From Triatoma infestans (Eukaryota > Arthropoda > Insecta > Hemiptera > Reduviidae), in the NCBI GenBank assembly GCA_011037195.1, contig JAAEAF010003072.1, forward strand, positions 1-64,000: a DNA stretch of 64,000 nucleotides, in the 5' to 3' direction. Below are positions 22,268 through 33,954 of this stretch, piece after piece (position 1 is the stretch's first letter; each line of letters opens with the position of its first letter). A program made the translations under genes and the position numbers. The notes under the pieces are model-generated. The model was not told where the DNA came from. It did not search any database and saw only the letters and a program-made list of their open reading frames with translations.

Positions 22268-23110
22268 TATTGTTGAACATGTGGATGGGTCCGCAATACT
22301 GGATAACATCTGGTATTTTATCCGTCATAGTGTAGTGGAATCATTTACTGGATGATCTGATCCTACCGTGATACTGCAAGATGTAGTGGAAATCGTTTAA
22401 TGTGATTCCTGAGGTATGAAGTTAGATGTCTTGAAGAGAGCGGAAGTTAGTTTAGAGATATTTTTGGAAGTTAGTGCTCGAATTATCAACACAGATTTTA
22501 TAAAAATAGACTGTATTTGAATAATAATTTAAACGTAAAAAATGGTAACTATTAACAAGAAATACTTAGAAATAAATAGAAGATAAATAACTAATAATTT
22601 AGAATGATTAAGATAAATGAACTAAGATGCACCACTAAACTAATAAGTATAAATAAAAACTGTATAGGGACGCGTAAACTGCTCGTATATGAAGACATAC
22701 TCAAGTATAATCGTATAATCCTCTCCTCTTCCAATGGGGCGAGTTATATATTAGTGTTGGCCACACTCACACCAAGACATCTGACCTAGTGTGCGACCTT
22801 GGTTAGTTTGGTGACCACCGATTTAGGTCAGTGGCCAGCCTTTGCGGTGCTTGCTTTGATGTAAAGGTATTTACCCTTGGTTTGTTTGTTTTGCCGCGTC
22901 CTTGTCTTGAAGTCAGGCAGCTGGCTAGGCCACTAGTTGTAAATTATTCTTTCTTTGTTATCTGTTGTGAAGGTTTGACATTGCGATGACTTTGCCATAT
23001 CATTACAATAGCATGCATATTTATTTTGTTTCTGACCGGTCTCGTATTTTCATGCATCGTCAGAGCAAATTCACCAAGTTCGTGTAGGAGATTTCACTTC
23101 AGCGTAAATG
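22268..23110 (-). mobile_element. Penelope-like arm fragment, split by a solo LTR
   Basis: GTGGATGGGTCCGCAATACT (extension) and TTTTATCCGTCATAG lie before the LTR, and CATGCATATTTATTTTGTTT with CTGACCGGTCTCGTATTTTC after it. Joined in order they correspond to 30180-30350. The hammerhead-like motif at 23033-23064 on the minus strand has CTGACGA but GAGA in place of GAAA. No right arm is present. Confidence 0.7.
22331..23007. mobile_element. Solo LTR, family A, TSD ATAG
   Basis: TGTAGTGGAATC...CATATCATTACA, flanked by ATAG at 22327-22330 and 23008-23011. The uninterrupted sequence at about 30229 lacks the LTR, a natural empty site. Family members are at 26854-28245 and 48417-49078. It contains ACACTCACACCAAGACATCT and TAGTGTGCGACCTTG blocks shared by all copies. 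LTR-LTR recombination probably removed the interior. Confidence 0.9.
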
Positions 23111-23114
23111 TTTC

Positions 23115-23470
23115 TGTAACCTTTTAATTTTTCCAAGAATTCCCTTAATCCATTTAAAAATTTATGAATACTTTTTTTGATAAAAATTCCAAACAAATCT
23201 CAGAAGAAGAACCATTTGCTGCACTTCTAGTTAATTCTACAAACCCTAAATTTTAGTAATACGCAGTTAATGTAGTGTAATTATGTGAGTGTATTACTCG
23301 AATAACTTACTAAAATGACACTTTAAAGGAAAGTTTATCATTGCAGCTCAGCAAGGAAACCATTGTACAAATAAACCTGTCTGTACAAAATATTTCCAAT
23401 ACATATTATAGAGATATCAACTTACGTTAGGGTAGCAAAGTTTGACAGAAAGTTGTAGCAGCTGCTTGCC
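23115..23470 (-). repeat. Possible R950-related fragment
   Basis: CATTTGCTGCACTTCTAGTT with TCTACAAACCC resembles the AAGTGGCACTTCCGGTTGAT module. Similarity is weak elsewhere. Confidence 0.25.
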
Positions 23471-23584
23471 CAGAAAGTTGCCAAACAAAAAAAAAATCAG
23501 TATTGCACTATTTCTATACTGTGATCTTGACATTTGTTACAAGAATTGTAACGTTCTGATGTTATTCCAGATGTTGGGACAATA

Positions 23585-24465
23585 TAATTTGTGAATAAGA
23601 TTAGATTACTCCATTTATACATCCGATATGCCAACTATGCCACATACCTCCACTCTCTACACATCGCTGATGATACCGCCTTTCTTGCTACAAATAAAGA
23701 TTCCGTAATAGCAACTCGCAATCTACAGGCGCACCTGAATTCACTCCAAAAATGGTTCAACAAATGGGGAATCAAAATCACTGCTCAAAAGAGCTAAACC
23801 ATTTCCTTCAATCTCAGACGACTCACTATTGCTCCAGTTTATTGTGACAATGTCGCCTTAGCGGACAAATAGTTCGCTACTTGGACTGACACCTTACCTG
23901 GAATCCACATATCAGACTCAAAAGACAGGCATTACTTCAACGTTACAAAATAATGATGCGATTACTTAACAAACGATCTAACCTAACACTAACAAACTTC
24001 TAATGTACAAAGTCATACTTAAACCTATTTGGGCTTAGGGCCAGAACTGAGGGGTACAACCAAACGATCTAATTATAATCGTATCCAAACACTCCAATCC
24101 AAAATCCTCTGCAAAATCGTTTCAGCTCCTTTTTTTTGTCTTCAATCATACAATCTATACAGATTTAAATATATATCATACGTCCATCAAGAAATCCTAT
24201 TCCGTTACAACAAATTTCACAACAGTTTATCCTCTCATGTTAATCCTCTTGTCCGTAAACTTGCATCCCTCACTTACCCTATAAATTCAACACGAAGACT
24301 AACACGTCCAGTGGCCTTGTGATCTACTTATTGAATTAATCGGAGTGTCACTACTGAGTGACTTCTCCACTCTCGTTTCTATGATTGTCCACAATTAACA
24401 AATTTACTATTGTTAAGCTCTGTAACAGGTGTAAATATCAATAAATAAATAAATAAATAAAATGA
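23585..24465 (+). pseudogene. Jockey-clade LINE, palm to 3' end
   Basis: HIADDTAFLATNKDSVIATR (23660-23720), LNSLQKWFNKWGIKITAQKS, then broken thumb and KRSNYNRIQTLQSKILCKIV (24060-24120), closing with RRLTRPVAL and an ATAAATAAATAAATAAATAA tail (24442-24461). Same clade as the other jockey copies. Confidence 0.75.
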
Positions 24466-24609
24466 TTAGAATTTTAGCATATCCAAAAAAGGAAATTAAA
24501 TTCTGACTGCTAGCCTCTAATGGGAGAGCTACTTGGCTAAAAAATTGCCAAAATAATGTGTGCGGGTGTGGGCTAAGACTTCTGCATTGTGCTAATTAAC
24601 GATCGCCTA

Positions 24610-25106
24610 TGTAATGTTTTGGTGTGATGATGTGTGTAGGTAGCTTGTGGCGTGAGCGTCTTAGCGAAAATGGCTTGTATGTTTGCTTGAGATAGAAGGT
24701 AAGAATAATTAAGAAGTCACCACTGTTTTATAAATAATTAAATATAATCTTCCAAATAATAACTACAAGTTATTTGGTGTTATAAACTTATTTAATTTAT
24801 TGTGAAACTGGCACAGATATTTAGAGAACGATTCCTGAAGTAGTGTTTCGATGTTTCCACCTTGATTTCTAGCACTAGTCTCTTTAAAATATCTCTTCTC
24901 TTTTGTCCGTTTAGTGCCTCCCCTGTTAGGAGAAGGGGGAAGTACAATGCCATAATTGTTCTTGTACCGTACCAGTAACTGGACTTGTATACCTGGCTAG
25001 CCCTTTTGCAATGGAATGTCAATCTTTTTCTTAATTTGAGATAATTATAAAATATTCTAAATTATTTTTAAAAACTATTATTTTTCGATTTCGTCCTTCC
25101 ACTACA
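24610..25106. mobile_element. Solo LTR, family B, TSD CCTA
   Basis: TGTAATGTTTTGGTGTGATG...CTTCCACTACA, with CCTA at 24606-24609 and 25107-25110. It shares CTTCTCTTTTGTCCGTTTAG and GTGCCTCCCCTGTTAGGAGA with the LTRs of the 51-59 kb element, so it is a relative of that family. Confidence 0.85.
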
Positions 25107-25185
25107 CCTACTATCTATCAGCATACTTTGATAATGATCGAAACATTTATTAAGTGTAATTGAATTAATCACCATCAAATTCGCC

Positions 25186-25260
25186 ACACAAAAGCTGGAT
25201 TCAATAGTCGTATTAGCAGCCGAATCTAAGTTCCTTCACTGATCCTCCAGCGCACATCAA
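25186..25260. repeat. Dispersed repeat shared with 43780-43860
   Basis: CACCATCAAATTCGCCACAC then AAAAGCTGGATTCAATAGT recurs near 43780 with few changes. Function and boundaries unknown. Confidence 0.6.
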
Positions 25261-25409
25261 CTACAACGTATTGGCGATTGATCTAGAACTTTGACAGCGA
25301 ATATCCCATCTTGACGTTCAGTTGCCACAATCAATTTTGACGAGTTGACAAGTCTCAACATAGAAATGTATACCAAGCTAATTGCACCAGCTAATACACC
25401 GTTAGAACA

Positions 25410-25433
25410 AGTAAGACACACACACACACACAT

Positions 25434-25465
<32 letters not shown>

Positions 25466-25468
25466 CAG
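25410..25468. repeat. CA microsatellite
   Basis: Alternating ACACAC with a few T interruptions over about 58 bp. Confidence 0.95.
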
Positions 25469-25469
25469 C

Positions 25470-26384
25470 CAATGCTGCCATTTTATATTCATCACGCTAC
25501 GCAACAATCATCACTTTATGCTCAGTCACTCTATTTTCTCAATTTACACTCTTCTCTCCTTACTCAGTAAATCGTTAAAATTTAATAATTATGTTTAAAT
25601 ACAAATAATCAGTTCGTGTATTATCATTTCACCAATCAATCTTTTGGTGCTACAATTACATACATAACCAAGGAAAAATATCTCTGATATAGAGAACAAT
25701 TTGTGTAATTATCGACATGATTATGAAAAAGACGGACAAATGCGACAAAAATTTGCAATTTTAATTGATTAAACAATTAAAATAAAATAACATTTACAAA
25801 AAAATTTAATGAACAAAATTTATTACCTATACAATAATTATTGTTGTATGAATTTAATAAAAATGCGCCTTTTTGATAAAAAAAAAACAAACTGCTGACA
25901 GCTTGCTAGTCTTAGAGATTAATGCAATATTCTAGACATGTTGGCACAATAACTCCCCGCATTACGTTATGTTAGAGGAGGAACTTAAGACTTTACTTGT
26001 ATTGTAAAGTGTGAAACTAACTGAAGGAAGATTAACTTTATTGGGTGGCAGAAAGTATGTGTATGTGTTTGCCTGTTGGTTGTGTTAGTGTTGCCAAGGA
26101 GAGCAGTCTGAAAGCTTTCTAAGTTTCTCTTTGATCTGTCTATTTTATTGAATTGTCACGTATAAGTACCTAATATTCCGTTTCATTCACGCTCCTAGTC
26201 ATTTCTATCTTCCCTTTGTCCATCAATAATGTCAACTAAGGTCAAATATATTTTTCTATCCATGTTTTGTTATAATTTTTGTTTTTAATTATAGTATATT
26301 ATACTATTTAATTATAGTATTTGTTAAGTTTTGTTACTGAGTAGACCCTATGCTTTGCTATTGCTACCCTAATTGGTCTATTGT
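25470..26384. other. Unassigned AT-rich DNA
   Basis: No coding pattern or recognisable repeat. Several poly-A or poly-T runs. Confidence 0.4.
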
Positions 26385-29235
26385 AGTAATAATGATGATA
26401 ATAATAATAAATGGTTATTTATTTATAATATACACAGTTTACATGAAAAATTCAGAAGAATGAAAAAAAGACCCAATAACCCACATCGTATAATAACACT
26501 CATGGTCAGCTGACCGTCTGAGGAGTTGACATTCTACAAAATATGTAAATTGAAACTTATTTCAAAAATACAAAATTAAACAAAATATACTCTAAATAAC
26601 TAGAAATTAAATTCTTGAATCATGGAGAACCTATACTGCTAGGCGGATTTACAATAATTAACAAGTCTACGCCAATCCTTATCATTAAGAAAATCAATAA
26701 ATTCTTTATTCTTTAATGTATTTTTATTAAAATACAGAACTCTACTAAACTCTGCTAATATCGGGCATATAGCAATGAAATGGTAAGTATCTTCATTTTC
26801 CCACCTGTTACACAGAGAACACAATTTTATGGCTTCACCGAAGCGGTATCTATTGTAGCGGAATCGTTTATTGTGATTCCTGAGGTATGTAGTAGATGTC
26901 TTGAAGAGGGCGGAAGTTAGTTTGGAGATTTTTGGAAGTTAGAGCTCGAATTACTAACACTGAATTTATAAAAATAGACTATATTTTTACAGTAATTTAA
27001 ATGTGAGAAGTGGTAACTATTAACATGAAATACTTAGATAATTTAAAGTTAAAATAACAAATAATTTAAGATGATTAAAACAAATAAACTAAGATGCACA
27101 ATTATGAAAATAAGTAAAACCTGTATAGGGACGCGGAACTGCTGCTCGTATAATGATGTACTCGTGTATAATAATCCCCTCTTCCAGTGGGGCGAAGTTT
27201 ATATTAGTGTTACTCACACACTGTCAGATGTGTAAGCAACACTCACACCAAGACATCTCTCCTAGTGTGCGACCTTGTGCGACCTTGGTTAGTTCGGTGA
27301 CCAGTGATTTAGGTCAGTGGCCAGCTTTATCGGTGCTTGCCTTGATGTAAAGTATTGACCCTTGTATTGAAAAGGGTTTCGTTTGTTTGGCCGCGGCCTT
27401 ATCTTGAAGACAGCGGCCGGCTAGGCCACTAGTTATAAATTATCCTTTATTCCTGTCATCCTTTGTGAAGGATGATGTAATGACATATCAAAGTCATAGC
27501 AATGGTATCAAAGTCATAGCAATGTCAAAGTGGTTCCAGCCAGCTGCTATCTTCACAAAGGATGGCAGGATAAAGGATAATTTATAACTAGTGGCCTAGC
27601 CGGCCGCTGTCTTCAAGACAGGCCGCGGCCAAACAAACGAAACCCTTTTCAATAAAAGGGTCAATACTTTACATCAAAGCAAGCACCGATAAAGCTGGCC
27701 ACTGACCTAAATCACTGGTCACCGAACTAACCAAGGTCGCACAAGGTCGCACACTAGGAGAGATGTCTTGGTGTGAGTGTTGCTTACACATCTGACAGTG
27801 TGTGAGTAACACTAATATAAACTTCGCCCCACTGGAAGAGGGGATTATTATACCACGATCATTATATCATTCATCATTATACGAGTAGCCACATCATTTA
27901 TCAGTATCATTTTACAGCAGCAGTTATACTTGAGTTCCGAGCGCGTCCCTATACAAGGTTTGACTTATAATTATTTTCATAGTTGTGCATATTAGTTTAT
28001 TTATTATAATCATTTTAAATTATTTGTTATTTAACTCTTAAAATTATTTATTTACTTTATCAAATCATATTAATTGTAGTTACCATTAGGCTCATTCAAA
28101 TTATTGTTAAAATATATTCTATTTTTATAAATTCAGTGTTAGTAATTCAAGCAATAACTCTCTAAACTAACTTCCGCCTAATAAATCCCTCTTCAAGACA
28201 TCTAACTTCATACCTCAGGAATCACGACAATTGATTCCACTACACTGTTTAAATATAGCAACTCTCCTCTTACTTTTAATATCCAACTAGCAGATTGACT
28301 ATCAATGCTATGAATAGAATTATTTTTTCTAAATATTTGTACAGAGTATGATTCTCACTATTAACAAATTTACATTTATAATCATTTAACATTTTGGATT
28401 TCACCTTATTTAATATTTCATTTAATTTAATTTTTTCTCTCAGTAAACAAATTGAAATCAATACTATAATTAGCACAAAATTGTTGCCAGTCTATATACA
28501 AAAACACCTTTCTGTTGACTATTTCATAACTAACATATTAGGGTAACTAGACTGTGGTAAATGAAAATATCTGTTTAAATATTTGAGGTGGATTATAATA
28601 GTATGTAAAATCTGGGTAGAACATGAGTTTCCAAGTACAAGACAAGCTAAAACACTTTTTAACAAAACGTTTTAAACAGATTCCTAATGCTTGATACATC
28701 CTACATCCCCAAATTTGAGCAGCATAACAAATTATCGATCTCAACACTACATAAAATATACTAAGTTTGGAAGAAAAGACAATGGGTTAGTTGAATATAA
28801 TTCTGTTAAACGCACTTATTGCAACTTTTGAGTGTTCAATTCTCTCCTTAATATGAGATTCTAAGAACAAGTTTGACGATAATGTAATCCCAAAGTATTT
28901 ATATTGTTTGGTAACTTTGATAGGCTCGCTTTTAAAATACCACTTTTCACCTCTACCAGTTCTTCCCCCATTTCTGAACACGACTATTGCAGACTTCTTC
29001 AGGTTTACTTCCAAATTCCATGTTTTACAGTAATTTTCCACTGAAATGATCATACTCTGAAGGCTGACTCTATCTGAGGCGAACACAACAATATCGTCCG
29101 CGTAAGCTAGCATTTTTATTTTAGTATGCTGTACTCTAATACCGCCCTCAATGCAGTCCGCCATATCATTTATGAAAAATGAGAAGAGAAGAGGGCTCAG
29201 CGGGCAACCTTGTTTTACACCCTTACAAGTTTCAA
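26385..29235 (-). pseudogene. LINE reverse transcriptase and 3' end, split by inverted LTRs
   Basis: On the minus strand GVKQGCPLSPLLFSFFINDM (29215-29160), MLAYADDIVVFASDR with intact ADD (about 29110), SLQSMIISVENYCKTWNLEV and KYFGITLSSNLFLESHIKER lie at 29164-28787, with weaker thumb sequence to 28260. After the insert the C-terminus resumes at 26824-26639 with CSLCNRWENEDTYHFIAICP, a CX2C...HX4C tail, and ends WRRLVNYCKSA. The 3' end is a TTATTATTATCATCATTATT-like tail near 26385. Clade uncertain (R1/I-like or a relative). It lost its 5' half. Confidence 0.75.
26854..28245. mobile_element. Inverted pair of family A LTRs (large palindrome)
   Basis: A forward LTR (26854 to about 27474, lacking its end) faces a complete reverse LTR (about 27476-28245). 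The arms match almost base for base over some 600 bp, including an unusual doubled GCGACCTTGT block. The centre holds ATCAAAGTCATAGCAATG twice. Flanks in the host LINE are CTAT on the left and CTGT on the right, a near 4-bp duplication suggesting entry as one unit. Confidence 0.8.
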
Positions 29236-30120
29236 AGTATCACAAACCTCTCTCTGGCACCAGACAGATGCATGAGTATCTCTCATCTGTATTGTAGTAT
29301 CTCTTCCAATTAAAGAACACTCTTCAAATTCTATAAACCTAATAAAACTGACAGCACGAATTTTCTATCTCTGCAAAGTGAACTAGGACGGTTCAGGTTT
29401 CTCTTGACACAAGAATCAGAACTTCAATACAGTCAGCGCTCATAGAAGCTCAAGCCATGGTCCGCTCTAAGCCGATTCATCCTAATAACTAAAACATCAC
29501 AAAAAAATCCATGAGTCTAATAAGATTGACAATGTTGCATAAGCAGAGATATACCACTTCAGTCTCAAGTGGTTCCTCGACTTAATTTGAGAATTAATTT
29601 GTTTAATAGTCGGCTTGATCAAGCTTCTAGATGGTGGTTTTCCTGCTGTCTTTTTTTTGCTAATGTGGCTCAATTTTAAATATCTTATAACTTGTTGCTT
29701 AAGCTTTCCTTTTTTTTGATAAAGGATTATACCGGGAGCCCTTATCAGTAATATTGAGAATTTTAATACAAATTGCTAGTTTAAATTTGCTGGCAAAAAT
29801 CTTAGAAACTCTTCTGGGCCATTTAAGCATCTTGAGAGGGGTTATTTTAAGCAAACAACATGGTTCTTTGGAAAAATTCTCGACAGTAATTTATTATACT
29901 GGCATTTTTTTCTACATTTTAGGTCTGGTGAAACGAAAAGGCATTCAAGTTACTGAATTAAAAAAAAAAAAATTCTTTGATTGAGTGTTAAATTCTTTTA
30001 TTGGTCCAGTTATAATAGTAATGGTGTTATCTTAAAAGTTTTGAAGTGTTTCAACTTTCTGGGCTCTTAACTATTTAAGGAAACTTTTAAATTTCGTGAA
30101 CTTACTTGAACATAAGCGAG
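29236..30120. other. Unassigned DNA with one unrecognised open frame
   Basis: The plus-strand frame 29754-29984 gives a hydrophobic 76-residue peptide (ILETLLGHLSILRGVILSKQ, IYYTGIFFYIL). It is compatible with a worn exon, but I cannot name a family and no convincing splice sites frame it. Confidence 0.3.
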
Positions 30121-30251
30121 AAAGATTCATTGTATTTGTTTACTTAACCCTTGTAAGACAAAGTATTGCGGTTATAGAATATGTGGATGGGTCCGCAATG
30201 CTGGATAATATCTGATATTTTATCCGTCGTAGCATGCATATTCATTTTGTT

Positions 30252-30289
30252 CCTGACCGGTTTCGGATTTTCATCCATCATTAGAGCGA
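30252..30289 (-). ncRNA. Hammerhead-like motif, left arm
   Basis: Minus strand: CTAATGA (G5 replaced by A), T, GGAT-GAAA-ATCC, GAAA, C-CG-GTC. Helix II is perfect but the core change probably abolishes cleavage. Confidence 0.5.
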
Positions 30290-30868
30290 ATTCACCAAGT
30301 TCGTGTAGAGAGTTTACTTCAACGTAATGTTTCTGTTACACTCACACTTCTTGGTTTGTTGGTTGTATATATTCTGGGAGGTAATAAGCATATGTTACTA
30401 GTGTATGTCTAATGACATAATGGAATTATTATAAATTATGATTAGACATTAGAAAATAGTGTATAATAAATAGCATGTTTTGAAGAATACATTATAACTA
30501 AATTTTAACAGTGGTATTAAGTATGCAAGAGTGTATTATCAACTCATTTTTATTAGGAGGACGATAAAATATTTCTTGAAAAATCTGACACCCCCTACTA
30601 ATCTGAATCACTATTAATCCAAGTTCAATGATATCCCTAGGTTCAAAGAACCCAGGTACAAGACACCGTTACAAAAGGAGGTCAGAGAACTCTGCCATTC
30701 TTTGTCTTTTAACCCCTTTCCTGAAAAATATTTTATCGCCCCCTTCTATATATGTTACACACATAACCTTATAATCTCCAACAAACCTTACAACCAACAA
30801 ACCAACAAGTGTGAGTGTAACAGGAACATTTCATTGAAATGAACTTTCTACACGAACTTGGTGAACTC

Positions 30869-30906
30869 GCTCTGACGATAGATGAAAATCCGAAACCGGT
30901 CAGAAA
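30869..30906 (+). ncRNA. Hammerhead-like motif, right arm
   Basis: CTGACGA at 30872-30878, weak helix II (AGAT/ATCC), GAAA at 30892-30895 and GTC at 30899-30901. The core agrees with CUGANGA/GAAA. Helix I is only partly paired. Confidence 0.5.
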
Positions 30907-30932
30907 CAAAATGAATATGCATGCTACGACTT

Positions 30933-31640
30933 GGAAAAAAACAGATATTGCTATTCTGTCAAATTTTCGAAATTGAGTTTACACTGAAAAAAAAACGTTT
31001 TCTTCGGAGTGTGAAAAATATGATTCCACCGAATGGTCTGGGTGTACGTGAATCAAATATGTCAAAAAAAAAAAAAATTCGCGGGACCCTCAAATTTGAT
31101 ATTCCATCTATGGCTGGCAGAAGCTGTTCGACAAATTCCAGAAATCATGAACCCGGAAAAGTAACATTACTGTTTTTTTTTCCCAGTTTTTTGCGATTTT
31201 CTCGAAATGGCATCAAACGATTTTCTTTAAACTTTATATACTATCTAAACACATAAATAAGCCTCCACTTCAAATTCTCAGGAAAAACTTCTTTTTTTTT
31301 GGCGGGTTCATGGGGAGAGCAAGTATTAAGCATTTAAAGTATCACTTCAGTAGTACAATATGTGGTTCCACTACCTGTATAATATTAAGAAATGTTAGAA
31401 ACACTGCTTAAGAATCTAAATGTGAAGAAAATGTTTAACTGGAAGTGTGGACTTTAATGGATTGAATTTTGATGTTTTTTTTTTTTTTAAATTGATATAT
31501 CGACCACACATTGTAGAGCTACAAATTTTATCTGAAATTTTACCTAATAGAAATAATTTTGGAAAATATTTCAACTTAAAATCAAGTGTATTTTAGTGTA
31601 GTGAAAAGTGAACTTAAGGAATTCTGTTAGAGACTATTAA
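30933..31640 (+). repeat. R950-related diverged copy, continued after the Penelope-like insert
   Basis: GTCAAATTTTCGAAATTGAG, GACCCTCAAATTTGATATTC, CCCGGAAAAGTAACATTACT, GCGATTTTCTCGAAATGGCA, ACGATTTTCTTTAAACTTTA and AACTGGAAGTGTGG keep the module order. The start of the same copy is probably 30120-30175 on the other side of the insert. Confidence 0.6.
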
Positions 31641-31741
31641 ACTGAGGTCAACGGTATTCGTAGACAAAGGACACAGGCACAAGACACCGTTACAAGAGAG
31701 GGTCAGAGAACTCGGCCATTCTTTGTCTTTTAACCCCTTCT

Positions 31742-31755
31742 AGTAATGATATAAA
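31742..31755. repeat. Target-site duplication, left copy
   Basis: AGTAATGATATAAA; partner at 32126-32139 differs at one base. Confidence 0.75.
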
Positions 31756-32125
31756 GCCCGTATGGTTCAGGGGGTTAGAATAGGACCACAGTATTTACCG
31801 CTTGTCGTAAGAGGCGTCTAAAGGGATTGCTGCCCGCTCTCCTTTTACCCAGTCCTTCTTTATGTCCATTCCCCTTTTCCCGTCCCTTACCTGTTTCCTT
31901 TAATCCTTTTTATACCTATTCCCTCCACTGCCTTGTGGGTTAGAGCATTGTTCAAAGGCTAAGGGAGTTAACCGCTACAGAAAATCCTGGTCCTCCAGGT
32001 TAGGGATTGTGCGAAGGGCTTACGACCCCTCCATGTAAAAAAAATCTATTGTAACGGAACAGCCAGTTATAAGTGGCTGAGGCTCAGGCCCTTCACGGGC
32101 TGTGATGGCCAGAGAGTAAAGCAAA
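31756..32125 (+). mobile_element. SINE-like retroposon, 370 bp
   Basis: Starts GCCCGTATGGTTCAGGGGGT, with an A-box-like TGGTTCAGGGG, and shares its 3' domain (GGCCCTTCACGGGCTGTGAT) with the 898-bp element at 45638-46535, read in that element's sense. Flanked by 14-bp duplications with one mismatch. No protein. I see no clear B-box, so polymerase III origin is inferred from the shared tail and the A-box alone. Confidence 0.65.
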
Positions 32126-32243
32126 AGTAATCATATAAAAAGGCAGGTTTTAGCTACGAAGAGGAGCATTATTTCATCAGTCTAGTTTTAGCATTCAACC
32201 AGTGACCATTCAGAACGTCACTCTCTCATTTAAAATTCAGTGT

Positions 32244-32695
32244 ACTGTAATGTTTTTGGTGTGGATGTTTTATGGTAGTGTGTAGCACGAGCGGTTTAGT
32301 AAAAGGGCTTGTATGTATGTTTGAGATAGAAGTAATAAGAATAATTAAGTAAACACTGGTAGATAAAATTAAATATATTCTTTAATGATATTTAAATGCT
32401 ATTCAATAACTCTGTAAATAAGTACAAAACTCTTATGTTATAACTTATAACTGGCACAGTCCAGATGTGTTCTCTTTGGTGTCTACAAGAAATCTGTCTT
32501 GACAAGAATGTCTTCTGATTGTTCGTTCAGTTCCTCCCCTGTGAGGAGAAGGGGGTGGTACAATGCTACCAAGGTTGATCAACTTTTCCAATAACTGTAT
32601 TTTTCTACCTGAAATGTCCTTTTTGCAAGGGATTGTCACATATTCTTGATAATTTCTTAAATTAATATATTTTTATGTTTCTTGCATCCATCACA
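32244..32695. mobile_element. Solo LTR, family B, TSD GTAC
   Basis: TGTAATGTTTTTGGTGTGGA...TTGCATCCATCACA, 452 bp, the same length as the LTRs of the full element at 51-59 kb. GTAC at 32240-32243 and 32696-32699. Confidence 0.9.
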
Positions 32696-32699
32696 GTAC

Positions 32700-33660
32700 C
32701 AATAAGTATTTAATTTGAACATTTATGTTTAAAAATAAGAGTTTCTATATTTTTATACGCTTATAATAATACGCATAATAATAATAATATTATGAAGTGT
32801 TTAAATTCATTTAGCGAATAATATTTATTTTACACCAGTGTTGTCTTCTTACTATATCTTAATATTTGCTTACTTCTCTAAAATTTACACACTTATGCCA
32901 TTACAACAACGCTCACTCTACACATTACAACACAATGGTTGTAAGGTACACTGCACTCTACCAATCATATTATATTAATTCATTTTCTTTTGTTTTTTTT
33001 CGTATTTTATGTTCAAAGTGTCATTTCCTTATCATCTACATTAACCTTAATAAAGAATTAAATGTACTGCCAAAATTCGGCTGACTGAAATGGGATTTTC
33101 AGTTTTCTAGCAATTTCCACAATAATGTTATTAACGAGTTTCTTTGATCTCCTCATACATAAGCCTATCAATTTTGTTTAAAAAACATTTTTTTAATTAT
33201 TAAATAGATTTTATGGGAAGGGAAGCTTCTGCGTGAACTGGGAGTTCCATGTTTCCATTGAATGGTCGTTTTTAGTTCAATTTCTTCCCAGATACACATG
33301 TTATATTGAGGTCAATTAAATTTAGTAAAAAGGTTTGAAGGAACTTCGTCAATTAGAATGAAAGTAAGATAAGAAAAAATTTCATGTGGGGGGTGTTCCA
33401 TCCCCATTTTTGTTGTTTTTTTTTTATAAAAAAATTTTTTTTAATCGAAACTCAATTGGAATCAATACAAAGATAATAATTCTTACGATATAAATAAGTC
33501 CAGATACCGTGTAAATATTGCTCTTCTGTCCTGTCAGATTTGCAGATTTGCCATTATAAATCAGCCGAATTCTGTCTCTTTTCCTTTACATTCCTTCATT
33601 TATATATCTGGGTCATCCCTGGCTTCCTGCTTTATTGCTTAATTGAATAAGAAAATGCCT
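32700..33660. other. Unassigned AT-rich DNA
   Basis: No coding pattern; no terminal repeats seen. Confidence 0.4.
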
Positions 33661-33769
33661 AATGTAAATAGTGATTTAAAATGTTATTCACGTCGTCAGC
33701 CTCTAAAATTATAATGAAATGTTTGTATGGCAATGGCCAGAGCAGTTTTTAAAGAAAAAGAATTCTTTG

Positions 33770-33807
33770 TTGCTTTACGTTTCGGGTATGCCCTTCTTCA
33801 GGAGCTC
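33770..33807 (-). ncRNA. Hammerhead-like motif, left arm
   Basis: Minus strand: GAGCTC, CTGAAGA (33801-33795), A, GGG-CATA-CCC, GAAAC, GTA, AAGC. The core is intact. Helix III is minimal (A-U, C-G with no loop), and helix I pairs AGC with GCT after one mismatch. Confidence 0.55.
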
Positions 33808-33954
33808 TGTAAAAATTTATTTCGAGAAAATACATTATTTTACAGTATAGTAGTTATGAATAAACCTCCAACGCAGAATCCTCAAAACATTCCACCTAAC
33901 ACGAATAGTGAACCTCCCATTTACCACTCTCGCTCACCTTCATTAGTCCTATTT

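Larger units (their letters stand above)
30176..30930. mobile_element. Penelope-like element with inverted arms, no coding sequence
   Basis: Arms of about 150 bp are inverted: left from GTCGTAGCATGCATATTCAT (30228) to GTTGGTTTGTTGGTTGT-like sequence at about 30365, and right from about 30780 to 30930. Beyond the left arm only, ATGTGGATGGGTCCGCAATG and CTGGATAATATC form an extension like that at 11313. Both arms carry hammerhead-like motifs. The 415-bp centre has a piece related to solo LTR family B (ACAAGACACCGTTACAA). It interrupts a diverged R950 copy. Confidence 0.75.

Noticed and set aside
25125..25160. TTTGATAATGATCGAAACAT resembles a hammerhead-like motif
   Set aside because: Helix II is missing and several core bases differ, so chance is likely.
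25410..25468. CRISPR-like repetition
   Set aside because: It is a CA microsatellite; no CRISPR array with spacers exists here, and this is eukaryotic DNA.
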